From: Mesorhizobium sp. AR07
Lineage (GTDB): Bacteria > Pseudomonadota > Alphaproteobacteria > Rhizobiales > Rhizobiaceae
Assembly: GCF_024746815.1 (NCBI RefSeq)
Contig: NZ_CP080526.1
Span: 248,001-312,000 of the forward strand
Length of the DNA stretch: 64,000 nt
Direction: 5' to 3'
Part shown: in pieces, positions 42,712 through 51,940 of the stretch
Position numbering within the stretch: the stretch's first letter is position 1
How the letters are laid out: each line of letters begins with the position of its first letter
Notes under the pieces: generated by a model
Database searches by the model: none
Told to the model about the DNA's origin: nothing
What the model saw: the letters and a program-made list of their open reading frames with translations, nothing else
Position numbers and translations under genes: made by a program

Positions 42712-43716
42712 TTACTCGGCGGCGATTTTTGCAGCGGCGCGGCGGTCGGCAGCCTTTTCGGCATGCGCCGTCAGGCCGTCGCGGAACCAGGCGCCGTCAT
42801 TCCAGGCCTTCTTGCGGGCATCGAGGCGTTCCGCATTGCAGGGACCGTTGCCGGCGATAACGTTGAAGAACTCCTCCCAGTCGGGCTCGCCGAAATCGTG
42901 GCCACCCTTTTTCTCGTTCCACTTGAGGTCCGGGTCCGGCACGGTGAGGCCGAGATATTTTGCCTGTGGCACGGTCTGGTCGACGAATTTCTGGCGCAGC
43001 TCGTCGTTGGAATTCTGCTTGATCTTCCAGGCCATCGACTGGGCCGAATGCACGGAGGCATCGTCCGAGGGGCCGAACATCATCAGCGACGGCCACCACC
43101 AGCGGTTCAGGGCATCCTGCACCATGGCTTTCTGCGCCGGCGTGCCCTTCACCATGCGCATCAGCGCGTCATAACCCTGGCGCTGGTGAAAACTTTCCTC
43201 CTTACAGATGCGTACCATGGCCCGCGCATAGGGGCCGTAGGAACAGCGCTGCAACGGCACCTGGTTCATGATGGCCGCGCCATCAACCAGCCAGCCGATC
43301 GCGCCGATATCGGCCCAGGTCAGCGTCGGATAGTTGAAGATCGAGGAATATTTGGCCTTGCCGGAATGCAGCTGCTCGTACATCTGGTCGCGGCTGATGC
43401 CGAGCGTTTCGGCGGCACAGTAGAGGTAGAGGCCATGGCCGGCCTCGTCCTGCACCTTGGCGAGCAGGATCGCCTTGCGCTCCAGCGTCGGCGCGCGGGA
43501 AATCCAGTTGCCTTCCGGCAGCTGGCCGACGATTTCGGAATGTGCGTGCTGGCTGATCTGGCGCACCAGCGTCTTGCGATAGCCTTCCGGCATCCATTCC
43601 TTCGGCTCGATCTTCTGGCCGGCATCGACGCGTTCCTGGAAGGCGCGCTCCACGGGATCCATCTCGTCGAGGGACCGGACGCGCGCGGCGTCGGTTTTCA
43701 CCATCTGGGCATACAT
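42712..43716 (-). CDS. paaA: phenylacetyl-CoA epoxidase catalytic subunit PaaA
   Basis: The 334-residue catalytic subunit carries the diiron centre that epoxidises the aromatic ring of phenylacetyl-CoA. Ferritin-like ligand blocks are LLAKVQDEAGHGLYLYCAAETLG and VRICKEESFHQRQGYDALMRM. Other conserved stretches are RAFQERVDAGQKIEPKEWMPEGYRKTL and WNEKKGGHDFGEPDWEEFFNVIAGNGPCN. Length is normal. It heads the epoxidase block and follows paaJ by about 23 bases. Confidence 0.95.
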   Translation of the reverse strand: MYAQMVKTDAARVRSLDEMDPVERAFQERVDAGQKIEPKEWMPEGYRKTLVRQISQHAHSEIVGQLPEGNWISRAPTLERKAILLAKVQDEAGHGLYLYCAAETLGISRDQMYEQLHSGKAKYSSIFNYPTLTWADIGAIGWLVDGAAIMNQVPLQRCSYGPYARAMVRICKEESFHQRQGYDALMRMVKGTPAQKAMVQDALNRWWWPSLMMFGPSDDASVHSAQSMAWKIKQNSNDELRQKFVDQTVPQAKYLGLTVPDPDLKWNEKKGGHDFGEPDWEEFFNVIAGNGPCNAERLDARKKAWNDGAWFRDGLTAHAEKAADRRAAAKIAAE

Positions 43717-43739
43717 GGTCTTTCCTCCTGGCTAACGCG

Positions 43740-44945
43740 TCAGACGCGCTCGAGAATGATGGCGATGCCCTGGCCGACGCCGATGCACATGGTACAGAGT
43801 GCATAGCGCCCGCCCTGGCGTCGGAGCTGATAGGTGGCGGTGGTGACGAGGCGCGCGCCGCTCATGCCGAGCGGATGGCCGATGGCGATGGCGCCGCCAT
43901 TCGGGTTCACATGCGGGGCATCGTCCGGCAGGCCTAGATCGCGCAACACGGCGAGCGCTTGCGACGCAAAGGCCTCGTTGAGTTCGATGACATCCATCTG
44001 CCCGAGCGACAGGCCGGCACGCTCCAGCACCCGGCGCGCCGCTGGCGCGGGGCCGACGCCCATGATGCGCGGCTCGACGCCGGCCGCCGCCATGGCGACG
44101 ATGCGGGCCTTCGGCGTCAGGCCTTGCGCCCTCGCGGTTACTTCGCTGGCGATGAGCAATGCGGCTGCGCCGTCATTGACGCCGGAGGCATTGCCGGCGG
44201 TGACGGAAAGGTCGGGGCCGTTGACGCCCTTGAGCTTGCCGAGCTGCTCGGCCGTCGTGCCGGGACGCGGATGTTCGTCGCGGTCGACGACGAGCGGGTC
44301 GCCCTTCTTCTGCGGCACATGCACGGGCACGATCTCATCGGCAAAAATGCCGGCCTCGCGTGCCGCGGCCCAGCGCGCATGGCTGCGGGCGGCAAAAGCG
44401 TCCTGGTCCTCGCGGCTGACGGCAAAATCGGTGGCGACGTTATCGGCGGTTTCCGGCATGGAATCGACACCAAACGCCTTCTTCATCTTGGGATTGACGA
44501 AACGCCAGCCGATCGTCGTGTCATAAACGGCATTCGAACGAGAGAAAGCGCTCTCGGCCTTCGGCATGACGAAGGGCGCGCGGCTCATGCTCTCGACGCC
44601 GCCGGCGATGACGAAATCACAGTCGCCAGCGCGGATGGCGCGCGCGGCCATGCCGACGGCGTCCATGCCGGAGCCACAGAGGCGGTTGACGGTGGTGGCG
44701 GGAATGGAAACGGGAAGACCGGAGAGCAGCACAGCCATGCGGCCGACATTGCGGTTGTCCTCACCGGCCTGGTTGGCGCAGCCGTAAATGAGGTCGTCGA
44801 CCTTCGACCAGTCGACATCCGGATTGCGCGCCATCAGCCCGGAAAGCGGCAAGGCCGCCAGATCGTCGGGACGGACCGACGACAACAGGCCACCATAACG
44901 GCCGATGGGCGTACGGACAGCATCGCAAATGAAGGCTTCGGACAC
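43740..44945 (-). CDS. paaJ: 3-oxoadipyl-CoA thiolase PaaJ
   Basis: This 401-residue thiolase cleaves 3-oxoadipyl-CoA (and 3-oxo-5,6-dehydrosuberyl-CoA) to acetyl-CoA plus succinyl-CoA or its dehydro analogue. Catalytic blocks are TVNRLCGSGMDAVGMAARAI (nucleophile Cys), NPNGGAIAIGHPLGMSGARLV (His) and YALCTMCIGVGQGIAIIL (second Cys). The N-terminus MSEAFICDAVRTPIGRYGG is that of the PcaF/PaaJ group. It is the first gene of the large minus-strand operon running to 36638. A perfect ACCGATCGGT palindrome lies about 52 bases upstream of its start. Confidence 0.93.
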   Translation of the reverse strand: MSEAFICDAVRTPIGRYGGLLSSVRPDDLAALPLSGLMARNPDVDWSKVDDLIYGCANQAGEDNRNVGRMAVLLSGLPVSIPATTVNRLCGSGMDAVGMAARAIRAGDCDFVIAGGVESMSRAPFVMPKAESAFSRSNAVYDTTIGWRFVNPKMKKAFGVDSMPETADNVATDFAVSREDQDAFAARSHARWAAAREAGIFADEIVPVHVPQKKGDPLVVDRDEHPRPGTTAEQLGKLKGVNGPDLSVTAGNASGVNDGAAALLIASEVTARAQGLTPKARIVAMAAAGVEPRIMGVGPAPAARRVLERAGLSLGQMDVIELNEAFASQALAVLRDLGLPDDAPHVNPNGGAIAIGHPLGMSGARLVTTATYQLRRQGGRYALCTMCIGVGQGIAIILERV

Positions 44946-44994
44946 GCGGTTTCCTCCCTGTACCCAGGTCGGCTTGCCTCTCCCGAAACATTCG

Positions 44995-45010
44995 CCGACC
45001 GATCGGTTGG
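44995..45010. promoter_or_regulatory. PaaR-type operator before paaJABCDE-paaZ
   Basis: CCGACCGATCGGTTGG contains the perfect palindrome ACCGATCGGT (44998-45007), extended imperfectly on both sides. It lies upstream of paaJ, the first gene of the epoxidase operon, and matches in kind the site at 33289. Confidence 0.75.
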
Positions 45011-45124
45011 TTATTTACCACCCAATGCATCACAAATCAATGGCAATTTCTCCAAATTCTGTGATGTGTCGTGTCAGCAGCCGGTATTCTAGCACAAACT
45101 GGGTTTTTCCGTATGAAAAGCGCC

Positions 45125-46111
45125 TCAGATGGCGTCGCGCAACAGCGAAAGACGGCGCAGTGTCGCCTCGCTCGCTTCCGGCAACGCACCGTCCGCCGTG
45201 ACGAAATGGCGGGCCACATGCAGGTCCGCCTCAGGTGACAGGCGAAGGTAGAGATCGCTGAACAATCGCCGCGCCTCCTCGCCCGGCCAGTCGGCCGGCA
45301 AAGCCGCCCGCGGCAGGCGCGGATCGCGCAGCACGACGAGGCGGAACTGGTGGACCAGCACCAGCCGGGCGGCGAGGCTTTCGGCCGCACCCAGTCGCGC
45401 GCCGCCACCGAGCAGATCGGCAAGCCGCCCGAACCTTTGGATGAAACCCCGATAGGCATGCGCATGCTGCGCGAGGTTCCAGTGATCGGCCGCAAAGGCG
45501 CCGAGATCCCCTTCGCCGCTCACGACCTCCGCCCGGAAGAGCACGGCCGGCTGTTTCAAGGACGGCATGGGCCGTGCGCCGACGGCAAGTCTCGGCCCCA
45601 GCCGCGCATGGCCGGCGCGCTCCAGCCCCTGCATTGCCTCGTCCGGCGCCGACCCCGTCAACTGCACGAAATGCCAGTCCGCCGGCTCCGGCGGTCCGAA
45701 CAGCAGCCGGGCGGCCGCGGCAAATTCCGCCCGCGCCGGCGCGGCCAGCCGATAGAAACTACGGCGGCCTTCCCGCTCGCCGGACAACTGGCCGGCGGCG
45801 ACAAGACGGGAAACCGCCGTCCGCACCAGAGTTTCGCTGATGCGGACGTCGGCACAGATGTCGACGAGATTGCCGGTCCAGACCACTCCCCCGCGCGGCT
45901 CCACCACGTCGCCATAGATGGTGACGATAAAACCGGCCGCCTTCAACGGGCATTCCTCGAGGATTGCCTGCAGCTGCGCCGCAAACGATGTTCCGTTCCT
46001 GTCATTTCCCGGCAAAAAGGGACCTCGCTCATGATCGTGCCATCGGGCTCTACGGACTGAATAACGCCAAAGAGCCAGGCTGCGATACTCCGATTTCACA
46101 ATCTCGACCAT
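45125..46111 (-). CDS. paaX: phenylacetate regulator PaaX
   Basis: PaaX is a GntR-related repressor released by phenylacetyl-CoA. The recognisable domain starts at SFAAQLQAILEECPLKAAGFIVTIYGDVVEPRGGVVWTG, followed by the winged helix ICADVRISETLVRTAVSRLVAAGQLSGEREGRRSFYRL and a long C-terminal domain with LFGPPEPADWHFVQL and AVLFRAEVV. ATG 46111 gives 328 residues, longer than the usual ~300. A TTG about 28 codons downstream may be the true start, since the first ~40 residues (SLALWRYSVRRARWHD...) have no family resemblance. It is transcribed toward the paaJ promoter from the right. Confidence 0.85.
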   Translation of the reverse strand: MVEIVKSEYRSLALWRYSVRRARWHDHERGPFLPGNDRNGTSFAAQLQAILEECPLKAAGFIVTIYGDVVEPRGGVVWTGNLVDICADVRISETLVRTAVSRLVAAGQLSGEREGRRSFYRLAAPARAEFAAAARLLFGPPEPADWHFVQLTGSAPDEAMQGLERAGHARLGPRLAVGARPMPSLKQPAVLFRAEVVSGEGDLGAFAADHWNLAQHAHAYRGFIQRFGRLADLLGGGARLGAAESLAARLVLVHQFRLVVLRDPRLPRAALPADWPGEEARRLFSDLYLRLSPEADLHVARHFVTADGALPEASEATLRRLSLLRDAI

Positions 46112-46436
46112 GAAAGCATGGTTGCAAGGTCGCGATCGCCGCGGCAACGCCTCTCCGGCTGACCCCGCCATCGCAAGACGCCCGCCCCGTTCAAATGGAG
46201 GGGACCGGAAACACCTCGAGCAATCGAATCGGCCGTCCCTGCCGCATTCCTCTTTTAGAAAGCAATAAATTTCGCTTCCCGCATTGGCACAGGGCCGATT
46301 CGACCTCGTTCATCTGAACGTCTGGTCGTCGGTCCGGCGACCCGGACAATGACAGGCCGACCCTGGGCGCCAATGGCTCCGGGGACAACGACAAAAACAC
46401 CAAGGGGGTTTTATCGTCCCTGCCGCACGCAGCGCT
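46112..46436. other. intergenic, no gene seen
   Basis: This stretch separates paaX from the catabolic operon at 46437-50239. It should hold the paaX promoter. I see no RNA gene or strong terminator hairpin. Confidence 0.4.
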
Positions 46437-47447
46437 TTACATCAGGTAGCGTCGGGCAAGCTCCACCGTTCGCTCGACGAACATCGGCGTGAGTTCCTGC
46501 GCGGTTTCTGTTTCCCTGCGCGTGTGCACCCAGCTGAGATAGGTGATGCTGCGCAGCAGGAGGAAGAGCGGCAATTGTGCCCAATGGGCATCCGAAAGCG
46601 CGCGCTCCGAGCGATAGCCGGCGACCAGCGCATCGCGGACCGCATCATAATAGGGTGTATCGAGATAGAAATAGAGCGCCGTCGCCAACTCGAACATATG
46701 CCAGCCGAAGCCGGCATCGTCGAAATCGATCAGTAGCAGCGACCCATCGGCGTGCAGCAGGTTTTCGGGTACGAAATCGGCATGGATCAGCCCGTAAACC
46801 GAAGCCCGACGGCCGAGTGCCGCCAACTCAGTTTCTGCTTTGCGGCAGGCGGTCTCGATGAGATCGCGGTGTTCGGCGAGCGCCGGAAGTTCCCGGAATT
46901 TTCCCCAGAACGGGTCCTCGCCGATCAATCCGCCGGCATCCCAGGCGTGGCGGGCAAAGCCGTCCGGCATCTGCCAGCCCTCGCCGAAATTGTGCAGCCG
47001 TGCAGCGAGCACGCCGGCCTTGACATAGTGGTCGCGAAGCGCCTCTGTATTCGAGGCGCCGATATCCTCAATGCTGCCGATGGGCTGGCCGGCAAGCCAC
47101 ACCAGCATGTCTATCTGCATCACCGGCCTCTCCGGCAGCTCGACCTTCACGAACAGCGCGCCATCGCGCGTCGGAACGATGCCCGGAACCGGAACACCGG
47201 CCGTCGCGAGTGCGGACATCCATAGCAGTTCCGACCGCAATTCCGCATCCGAATGATAGCCGGGGCGGTGAACGCGCAGGGCAAAACGCTGTCCCGCATC
47301 GTCATAAAGGCTGTAAACCGCGTTTTCGCGATATTTGACCAACGTCATATCCCGGAATCGGCCGGGCCAGCTGGCAAGAGCGCGCTCGGCGGCCTCGTTC
47401 ATGGCGGCCAGTTGTTCGTCGAGAACATGTGTGTTGGTTTCAGTCAT
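46437..47447 (-). CDS. APH-fold small-molecule kinase
   Basis: The protein of 336 residues is of the aminoglycoside phosphotransferase/choline kinase fold. The catalytic loop is VYGLIHADFVPENLLHADG, with the Asp base, and the metal-binding block is LLLIDFDDAGFGWHMFELATAL. The N-terminal lobe has DAGQRFALRVHRPGYHS with the nucleotide Lys or Arg region. The gene starts nine bases after the class III PLP enzyme gene and is clearly cotranscribed with it. Human hydroxylysine kinase is of the same fold and works before a phospholyase of the same family as the neighbour. I infer phosphorylation of an amino alcohol such as hydroxylysine. Ethanolamine is another candidate. Confidence 0.78.
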   Translation of the reverse strand: MTETNTHVLDEQLAAMNEAAERALASWPGRFRDMTLVKYRENAVYSLYDDAGQRFALRVHRPGYHSDAELRSELLWMSALATAGVPVPGIVPTRDGALFVKVELPERPVMQIDMLVWLAGQPIGSIEDIGASNTEALRDHYVKAGVLAARLHNFGEGWQMPDGFARHAWDAGGLIGEDPFWGKFRELPALAEHRDLIETACRKAETELAALGRRASVYGLIHADFVPENLLHADGSLLLIDFDDAGFGWHMFELATALYFYLDTPYYDAVRDALVAGYRSERALSDAHWAQLPLFLLLRSITYLSWVHTRRETETAQELTPMFVERTVELARRYLM

Positions 47448-47455
47448 TGTCGGCC

Positions 47456-48727
47456 TCAGATCCTGGCGATGGCGTCATCAAGTGTCGAAAGCAGCAGATC
47501 GGCATTTTCCATTGAGAAGGGCAGCGGCGGCCGCATCTTCAGAATGTTGTCGTGCGGGCCAATCTTGCTGATCAGCACCCCGCGCTCGCGCATGAGATTG
47601 ATCAGGCGCCGGGTTTCGGCGGCAGCCGGAGCCTTTGTCTTGGTCAGGAATTCCAACCCGAAGAACAGCCCCCTGCCCCGCACGCTGGCGATTCGGCCAT
47701 GACGCTCCGGAAGCGCGCGAAGACCCTTCTGGAGATGGGCGCCGACCCGGCGCGCATTGCCCATGAGGTCTTCCTGCTCAATGACGTCAAGCACCGCGCT
47801 TCCGACGGCGGCAGACACGGGATTGCCGGCAAAGGTGTTGAAGTAGAGCGCTTCGGCGGCAAAGGCGTCGAGATAATCCGGCCGTGTGACCAGCGCGGCC
47901 AGCGGGTGGCCGTTGCCGAGCGACTTTCCCATCGTCACGAAGTCGGGAACGACATCGAAAGCCTGATGCCCCCACATGTGATCCCCCATGCGGCCGAGGC
48001 CCGGCTGCACCTCGTCGGCGATGAACAGCCCGCCGGCGGCGCGGACATGGGCGACGGCTTGTTCGAGATAGGTCTTCGGCAAGAGCGGCAGGCCCTCGGT
48101 CGAAAAAATCGTGTCGAGGAGGATTGCCGCTGGCTTGTAGCCCGCGGCCTGCAACGAACGCACCGCCTCGTCGACGCGGGCCGCGTAGTCCCGCGCCAGC
48201 GCTTCCGGATCCGCGTCGGCATGGTGGAGATCGGGGATCGGCACCGCGCGGACATGCGGCCCCAGCGCCTCGGGCGCGGGCAGGCCGGTCGTGGCGGCCG
48301 CAAGGCTCGCCGAATTTCCGTGATAGCTGAAATCGCTGACGATGATGCCTTCGCCGCCAGTGATGAAGCGGGCGATGCGCAACGCCAGCTCGTTCGCCTC
48401 AGTGCCGGTGCAGGTCAGCATCGCCACGGACAGGTCCGGGTGGAACGTCGCGGTCAGGCGCTCGGCATAGGCCACCACGTTTTCATGCAGATAGCGCGTG
48501 TGGATGTTGATCATCCCGGCCTGCCGGCACAGGGCCTCGACGACGTCGGGATGGCAATGGCCGACATGCGGAACATTGTTGTAGACGTCGAGATAACGGC
48601 GCCCGCCGGCATCCTCGACCCAGACGCCATTGCCGCGGACGAGATGCAGAGGTTCATCGTAAAACAGCGGCGAATGCCGGCCGAGGACCGAATACCGTCT
48701 CTCAAGGAGATCTTTCTGGTTGAGCAT
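47456..48727 (-). CDS. class III PLP enzyme, AGXT2L-type phospholyase candidate
   Basis: This 423-residue enzyme has the aminotransferase class III fold: DVYNNVPHVGHCHPDVVEALCRQ, CTGTEANELALRIARFITG, GLFIADEVQPGLGRMGDHMWGHQ and the PLP Lys in VPDFVTMGKSLGNGHPLAALV. The pattern, including RYLHENVVAYAERL, ALYFNTFAGNPVSAAVG and HDNILKMRPPLPFSMENADLLL, is that of the mammalian AGXT2L1/AGXT2L2 phospholyases, which eliminate phosphate and ammonia from phosphoethanolamine or 5-phosphohydroxylysine. The adjacent kinase and permease genes support a kinase/phospholyase catabolic route. A true transaminase cannot be excluded without structural comparison of the active site. Confidence 0.8.
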   Translation of the reverse strand: MLNQKDLLERRYSVLGRHSPLFYDEPLHLVRGNGVWVEDAGGRRYLDVYNNVPHVGHCHPDVVEALCRQAGMINIHTRYLHENVVAYAERLTATFHPDLSVAMLTCTGTEANELALRIARFITGGEGIIVSDFSYHGNSASLAAATTGLPAPEALGPHVRAVPIPDLHHADADPEALARDYAARVDEAVRSLQAAGYKPAAILLDTIFSTEGLPLLPKTYLEQAVAHVRAAGGLFIADEVQPGLGRMGDHMWGHQAFDVVPDFVTMGKSLGNGHPLAALVTRPDYLDAFAAEALYFNTFAGNPVSAAVGSAVLDVIEQEDLMGNARRVGAHLQKGLRALPERHGRIASVRGRGLFFGLEFLTKTKAPAAAETRRLINLMRERGVLISKIGPHDNILKMRPPLPFSMENADLLLSTLDDAIARI

Positions 48728-48766
48728 GGTTATTTACCTTCTGCGTTCACGGGGCTCCGGCGCCCG

Positions 48767-50239
48767 TTAGGCGCCGGAGCGGAATTCGTCGGTGATGGCC
48801 GCATAGGCGGACGGGCGATTGCGCTTGAGCCAGCCGGCATAAGCGCCGCCCGCCAGGAAGGCTATGACCAGCAGCGCGGGCAGCGACAGGACGGCGGCGT
48901 TTTGGAACCCGGTCAGGAGATCGAAATTCTTGACCCCCAGGATAACCGTGGCCGCAAGGCCGAAAAAGCTTGCGAGCGGTGCGAGGACCGTCGTCCACCA
49001 GTGCGAGCGTCCCTTGCGGCGAAAATAGGCGATGACGGCAACGCTGGTGATCGCCTGAAGCGCGATGACTCCGATCGTGCCGAAGCCGATGCCGACCGCC
49101 CCGAGCTGGAGAAGCGGATCGAGACCGAGGAGAACGGCGATGCCGACAACGGCGACGGTGACCAGGGTCACCACCACGCTCGCGGCATGCGGGGAGGCAT
49201 GGACCGGGTGAGGACGCCCCAGGAAGGTCGGCAGGCAGGCCTGCCGGCCGAGTGCGAAAATATAGCGGCTGCAAACATTGTGGATCGCCAGATGGGTGGC
49301 GAACATGCTTGTCGCAAGGAACACCATCATGACCTTCGTGGCGAAGCTGCCGACATATTGGTTGCCGAGGTTGAAGTAGAGTTCCGCAACCTGCTGCTGC
49401 GCCACGGCCTGCACATCCGGGCCGACCGCGCCGATGGTGATCCATGTGGTCATGAAATAGAAGACCGACGTCAGCAGAACCGCGCCGAAGGTGGCAATGC
49501 CGATCGTGCGCGAGGGCGAATGGGTTTCCTCCGCATAGAGGGCGGCCGATTCCACGCCGATGAAACAGGTGAAGGCGAGCATTATGGCGATGCCCGGCGC
49601 ACCGCTCCAGACGGCATCGAGGCTCAGCACGGCGGACGGAAAGGCGGCGACCCCCTTCGTGCCGACGATGCTGACATTGAGCGCCAGTAGCACAGCAAAC
49701 TCGACCGACAGCAGCACCGCGAGCATCCGCGAGCTGAAATCGATCCGGCGATAACCGAGGAAGGCTGCGACGACAAGGGCGAAGGCTGCCGGCACAACCC
49801 AATGCACCTCTACCCCGAAAACATCGGCCAGCGCGACCTTCGTGAAGAACGAGAAATAGCCGACCACGCCGCAAACGAAGACCAGATAAGCAAGCAGCGC
49901 CAGAAAGGCCGCTCCCAGCCCGACGACGCCCCCGAAACCGCGGGCAATATAGGCATAGAACGCACCGACATTGACCACTTCCTTGCTCATGGCGTTATAG
50001 CCGACCGTGAAGAGGCCGAGAATGACGGCCGCCGCCAGGAAGGTCAGCGGCAAGCCCATGCCATTGCCGAAGGCAAAGGCGACCGGAACGACGCCCAGAA
50101 CGCCTGCCATCGGCGCGGCAGCGGCGACGATCAAGAAGATCAGGCGAACGGCGCCCAATGTCGGGCGAAGCGACGCGGCCACGTCAGCAGAGGCAGCCGC
50201 CGGAGATGTCCCCACGAGAGGGGTGCTCTGAATTGTCAT
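48767..50239 (-). CDS. APC-family amino acid/amine permease
   Basis: The permease has 490 residues and about 12 membrane spans, starting LGAVRLIFLIVAAAAPMAGVLGVVPVAFAFGNG, the unwound-helix-1 region of APC transporters, and FTCFIGVESAALYAEETHSPSRTIG, the helix 6-loop-7 signature. The last visible segment is cytoplasmic and charged. ATG 50239 was chosen over an upstream ATG because the latter part is unrelated and the ribosome site GAGGAAATC precedes it. It lies upstream of the PLP enzyme and kinase genes with a gap of about 39 bases. It probably imports their substrate across the inner membrane. Confidence 0.87.
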   Translation of the reverse strand: MTIQSTPLVGTSPAAASADVAASLRPTLGAVRLIFLIVAAAAPMAGVLGVVPVAFAFGNGMGLPLTFLAAAVILGLFTVGYNAMSKEVVNVGAFYAYIARGFGGVVGLGAAFLALLAYLVFVCGVVGYFSFFTKVALADVFGVEVHWVVPAAFALVVAAFLGYRRIDFSSRMLAVLLSVEFAVLLALNVSIVGTKGVAAFPSAVLSLDAVWSGAPGIAIMLAFTCFIGVESAALYAEETHSPSRTIGIATFGAVLLTSVFYFMTTWITIGAVGPDVQAVAQQQVAELYFNLGNQYVGSFATKVMMVFLATSMFATHLAIHNVCSRYIFALGRQACLPTFLGRPHPVHASPHAASVVVTLVTVAVVGIAVLLGLDPLLQLGAVGIGFGTIGVIALQAITSVAVIAYFRRKGRSHWWTTVLAPLASFFGLAATVILGVKNFDLLTGFQNAAVLSLPALLVIAFLAGGAYAGWLKRNRPSAYAAITDEFRSGA

Positions 50240-50361
50240 AGATTTCCTCCAATGAGCAGGCGCCATTCTCACGCCATGCCCCGTGATAAAGGTGAATTCG
50301 TCTGGATCGGCGGACGCTCGCAGGCCGCAGCCTGCGCGGCAGTACAGCAGCCCGTGCGTCC

Positions 50362-51175
50362 TTACGCCTTGTCGAGGCCCTTCGCGCCCACCGCGTCGTC
50401 GGCCGCGAAGATCGGGCTTTCGGGAAGCGTGCTGCCTCCATCGACGACGATCGTCTGGCCGGTGATGTAGCCCGCGACATCGCTGGCCAGGAAAAGCATG
50501 GCGTGGGCGATGTCTTCCGGCGCCCCGAGCCGCCGCATCGGAACGTATTTCGCCATGAATTTCTGCCCCGCCTCATCTGCAAGAAGGTCCATGGCCGGTG
50601 TTTTGATGAAGCCCGGCTCGACACCGTTGACGGTGATCCCGTCATGGGCAAGCTCGATGGCGGCCGTGCGAATGAAGCCGTTGAGCCCGCTTTTGCCCGC
50701 CGCATAATAGGACGAGCCCGGCATGGCGGCCCGCGGCCCGGTGACGGACGAGGTGAAAAGCAGCCGGCCGCCACCCTGCCGCCGCAGATGCGGGATCGCC
50801 GCTTTAGAAAGCCGGAACGCAGCCTTCAGGTTGACACTCAGCGACTCCTCCAACTGCCCTTTCGAGGTCCTCAACCATGCCGCCGGCAAAGGAAGCCGCA
50901 TTGTGGACGACGATATCGAGACGGCCGGTCCGCGAGGCAGTCGCAGCAATGGCTACATCGATCTGATCCGCATGGCCGACATCCATGACTTCAAGGACCG
51001 CCTTGCCGCCCGCCGCAATGATGTCGTCGACGACGGCGCGGCCGGAGCTTTCGGTTCGCGTGGCGACGACGACATCCGCGCCCGCGCGTGCGAAAATCCT
51101 GGCGATGGACGCTCCGATGCCTTGGCCCGAGCCGGTGATAAAGGCGGTTTTTCCCGCCAGAGACAGTTCGATCAT
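50362..51175 (-). pseudogene. short-chain dehydrogenase/reductase, one-base frameshift
   Basis: The N-terminal part (MIELSLAGKTAFITGSGQGIGASIARIFARAGADVVVATR) has the Rossmann motif and DIVVHNAASF. The C-terminal part, in another frame, has LLFTSSVTGPRAAMPGSSYYAAGKSGLNGFIRTA with the catalytic Ser, Tyr and Lys, and ends TGQTIVVDGGSTLPES. The break is near 50860: one extra base (AAAGG) after VEDLE moves the frame from the expected EGQLEESLSVNLKAAF. The product would be a NAD(P)-dependent oxidoreductase of about 265 residues. The frameshift lies in a short A run, so a sequencing error is possible. It lies between the permease gene and a divergent TetR gene. Confidence 0.8.
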
Positions 51176-51234
51176 TTGCAGTTCCCCTAAGGTTCGAGCC
51201 GGTATGCCGGCTTCTATGATGGATGTAAAATATT

Positions 51235-51288
51235 CGAACTTTTTGTCCACTGCAAGAACTTTGCTTCCATAATTGAACTTTTTGTTCA
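51235..51288. promoter_or_regulatory. paired operators in the SDR/TetR divergent promoter
   Basis: TGAACTTTTTGTTCA (51274-51288) is a perfect dyad of five-base arms, and CGAACTTTTTGTCCA (51235-51249) is a near copy with its start 39 bases away, close to four helical turns. Both lie between the SDR start and the TetR start, so they are likely binding sites of the TetR protein. Confidence 0.65.
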
Positions 51289-51343
51289 TTTACTGGAGAG
51301 TCCTCCCCTTTTCGCCGCTTCCCAAGCGCGTTATAGAAGCCTG

Positions 51344-51940
51344 ATGACAGAGCTCCGCCCCTTAAGTCTGCGCCACAAGAATCGACTGAGAACGCGCCAG
51401 GAACTGCTGGATGCCGTGCTCGACTTGTTTGCCGAGGGTGGCCTCAGCGTGTGTTCGGTCGAGGCGGCGGCCAAGCGCGCCGGCGCCTCCAAGACGACCG
51501 CATATTCCTATTTCCCGGAGGGTCTGGACGAGATGCTGCGCGACATCTACCGCCTGATCGCGCAGCGCGTGCTGGAACAGGCCACGCGGCGGAGAAACGC
51601 CGAGGAACGCCCGGAGGCGCGCATTTTCGCTCTCGCGCAGGCGCTTCTGGTTATCTCCTCGGAACCAAAGGTCGGGCGGTTCTACATGATGCTGAGCCCC
51701 GCGCTCAGCCCGTTGCTCGAACCCGTCGTGGGCGAAGCCTCCGCCCGGTTCAAGGAGATGATCACAAGCGACCTGATCACCGCCGGAAAGGCCCCGGTGC
51801 AGGCGGCCAACTACGCCGTCCTGATCAGCGGCTCCCTGCGGGAATCGGCAACGGCCGTCGCGAAAGACCCTTCTCGCCAGGAACCGCTCGCCGAAGCGAT
51901 ACATGATTTGATCGACGCTATCATGACATCGAGCCGCTAA
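51344..51940 (+). CDS. TetR-family regulator
   Basis: This 198-residue regulator begins with a basic stretch (RHKNRLRTRQELLDAVLDLFAEGG) and a helix-turn-helix CSVEAAAKRAGASKTTAYSYFPEGLDEML. The C-terminal ligand domain is not recognised. It is transcribed away from the broken SDR gene, and two repeated dyads lie in the promoter between them. It probably controls that gene and possibly the whole permease-kinase operon downstream. The ligand cannot be inferred. Confidence 0.8.
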   Translation: MTELRPLSLRHKNRLRTRQELLDAVLDLFAEGGLSVCSVEAAAKRAGASKTTAYSYFPEGLDEMLRDIYRLIAQRVLEQATRRRNAEERPEARIFALAQALLVISSEPKVGRFYMMLSPALSPLLEPVVGEASARFKEMITSDLITAGKAPVQAANYAVLISGSLRESATAVAKDPSRQEPLAEAIHDLIDAIMTSSR

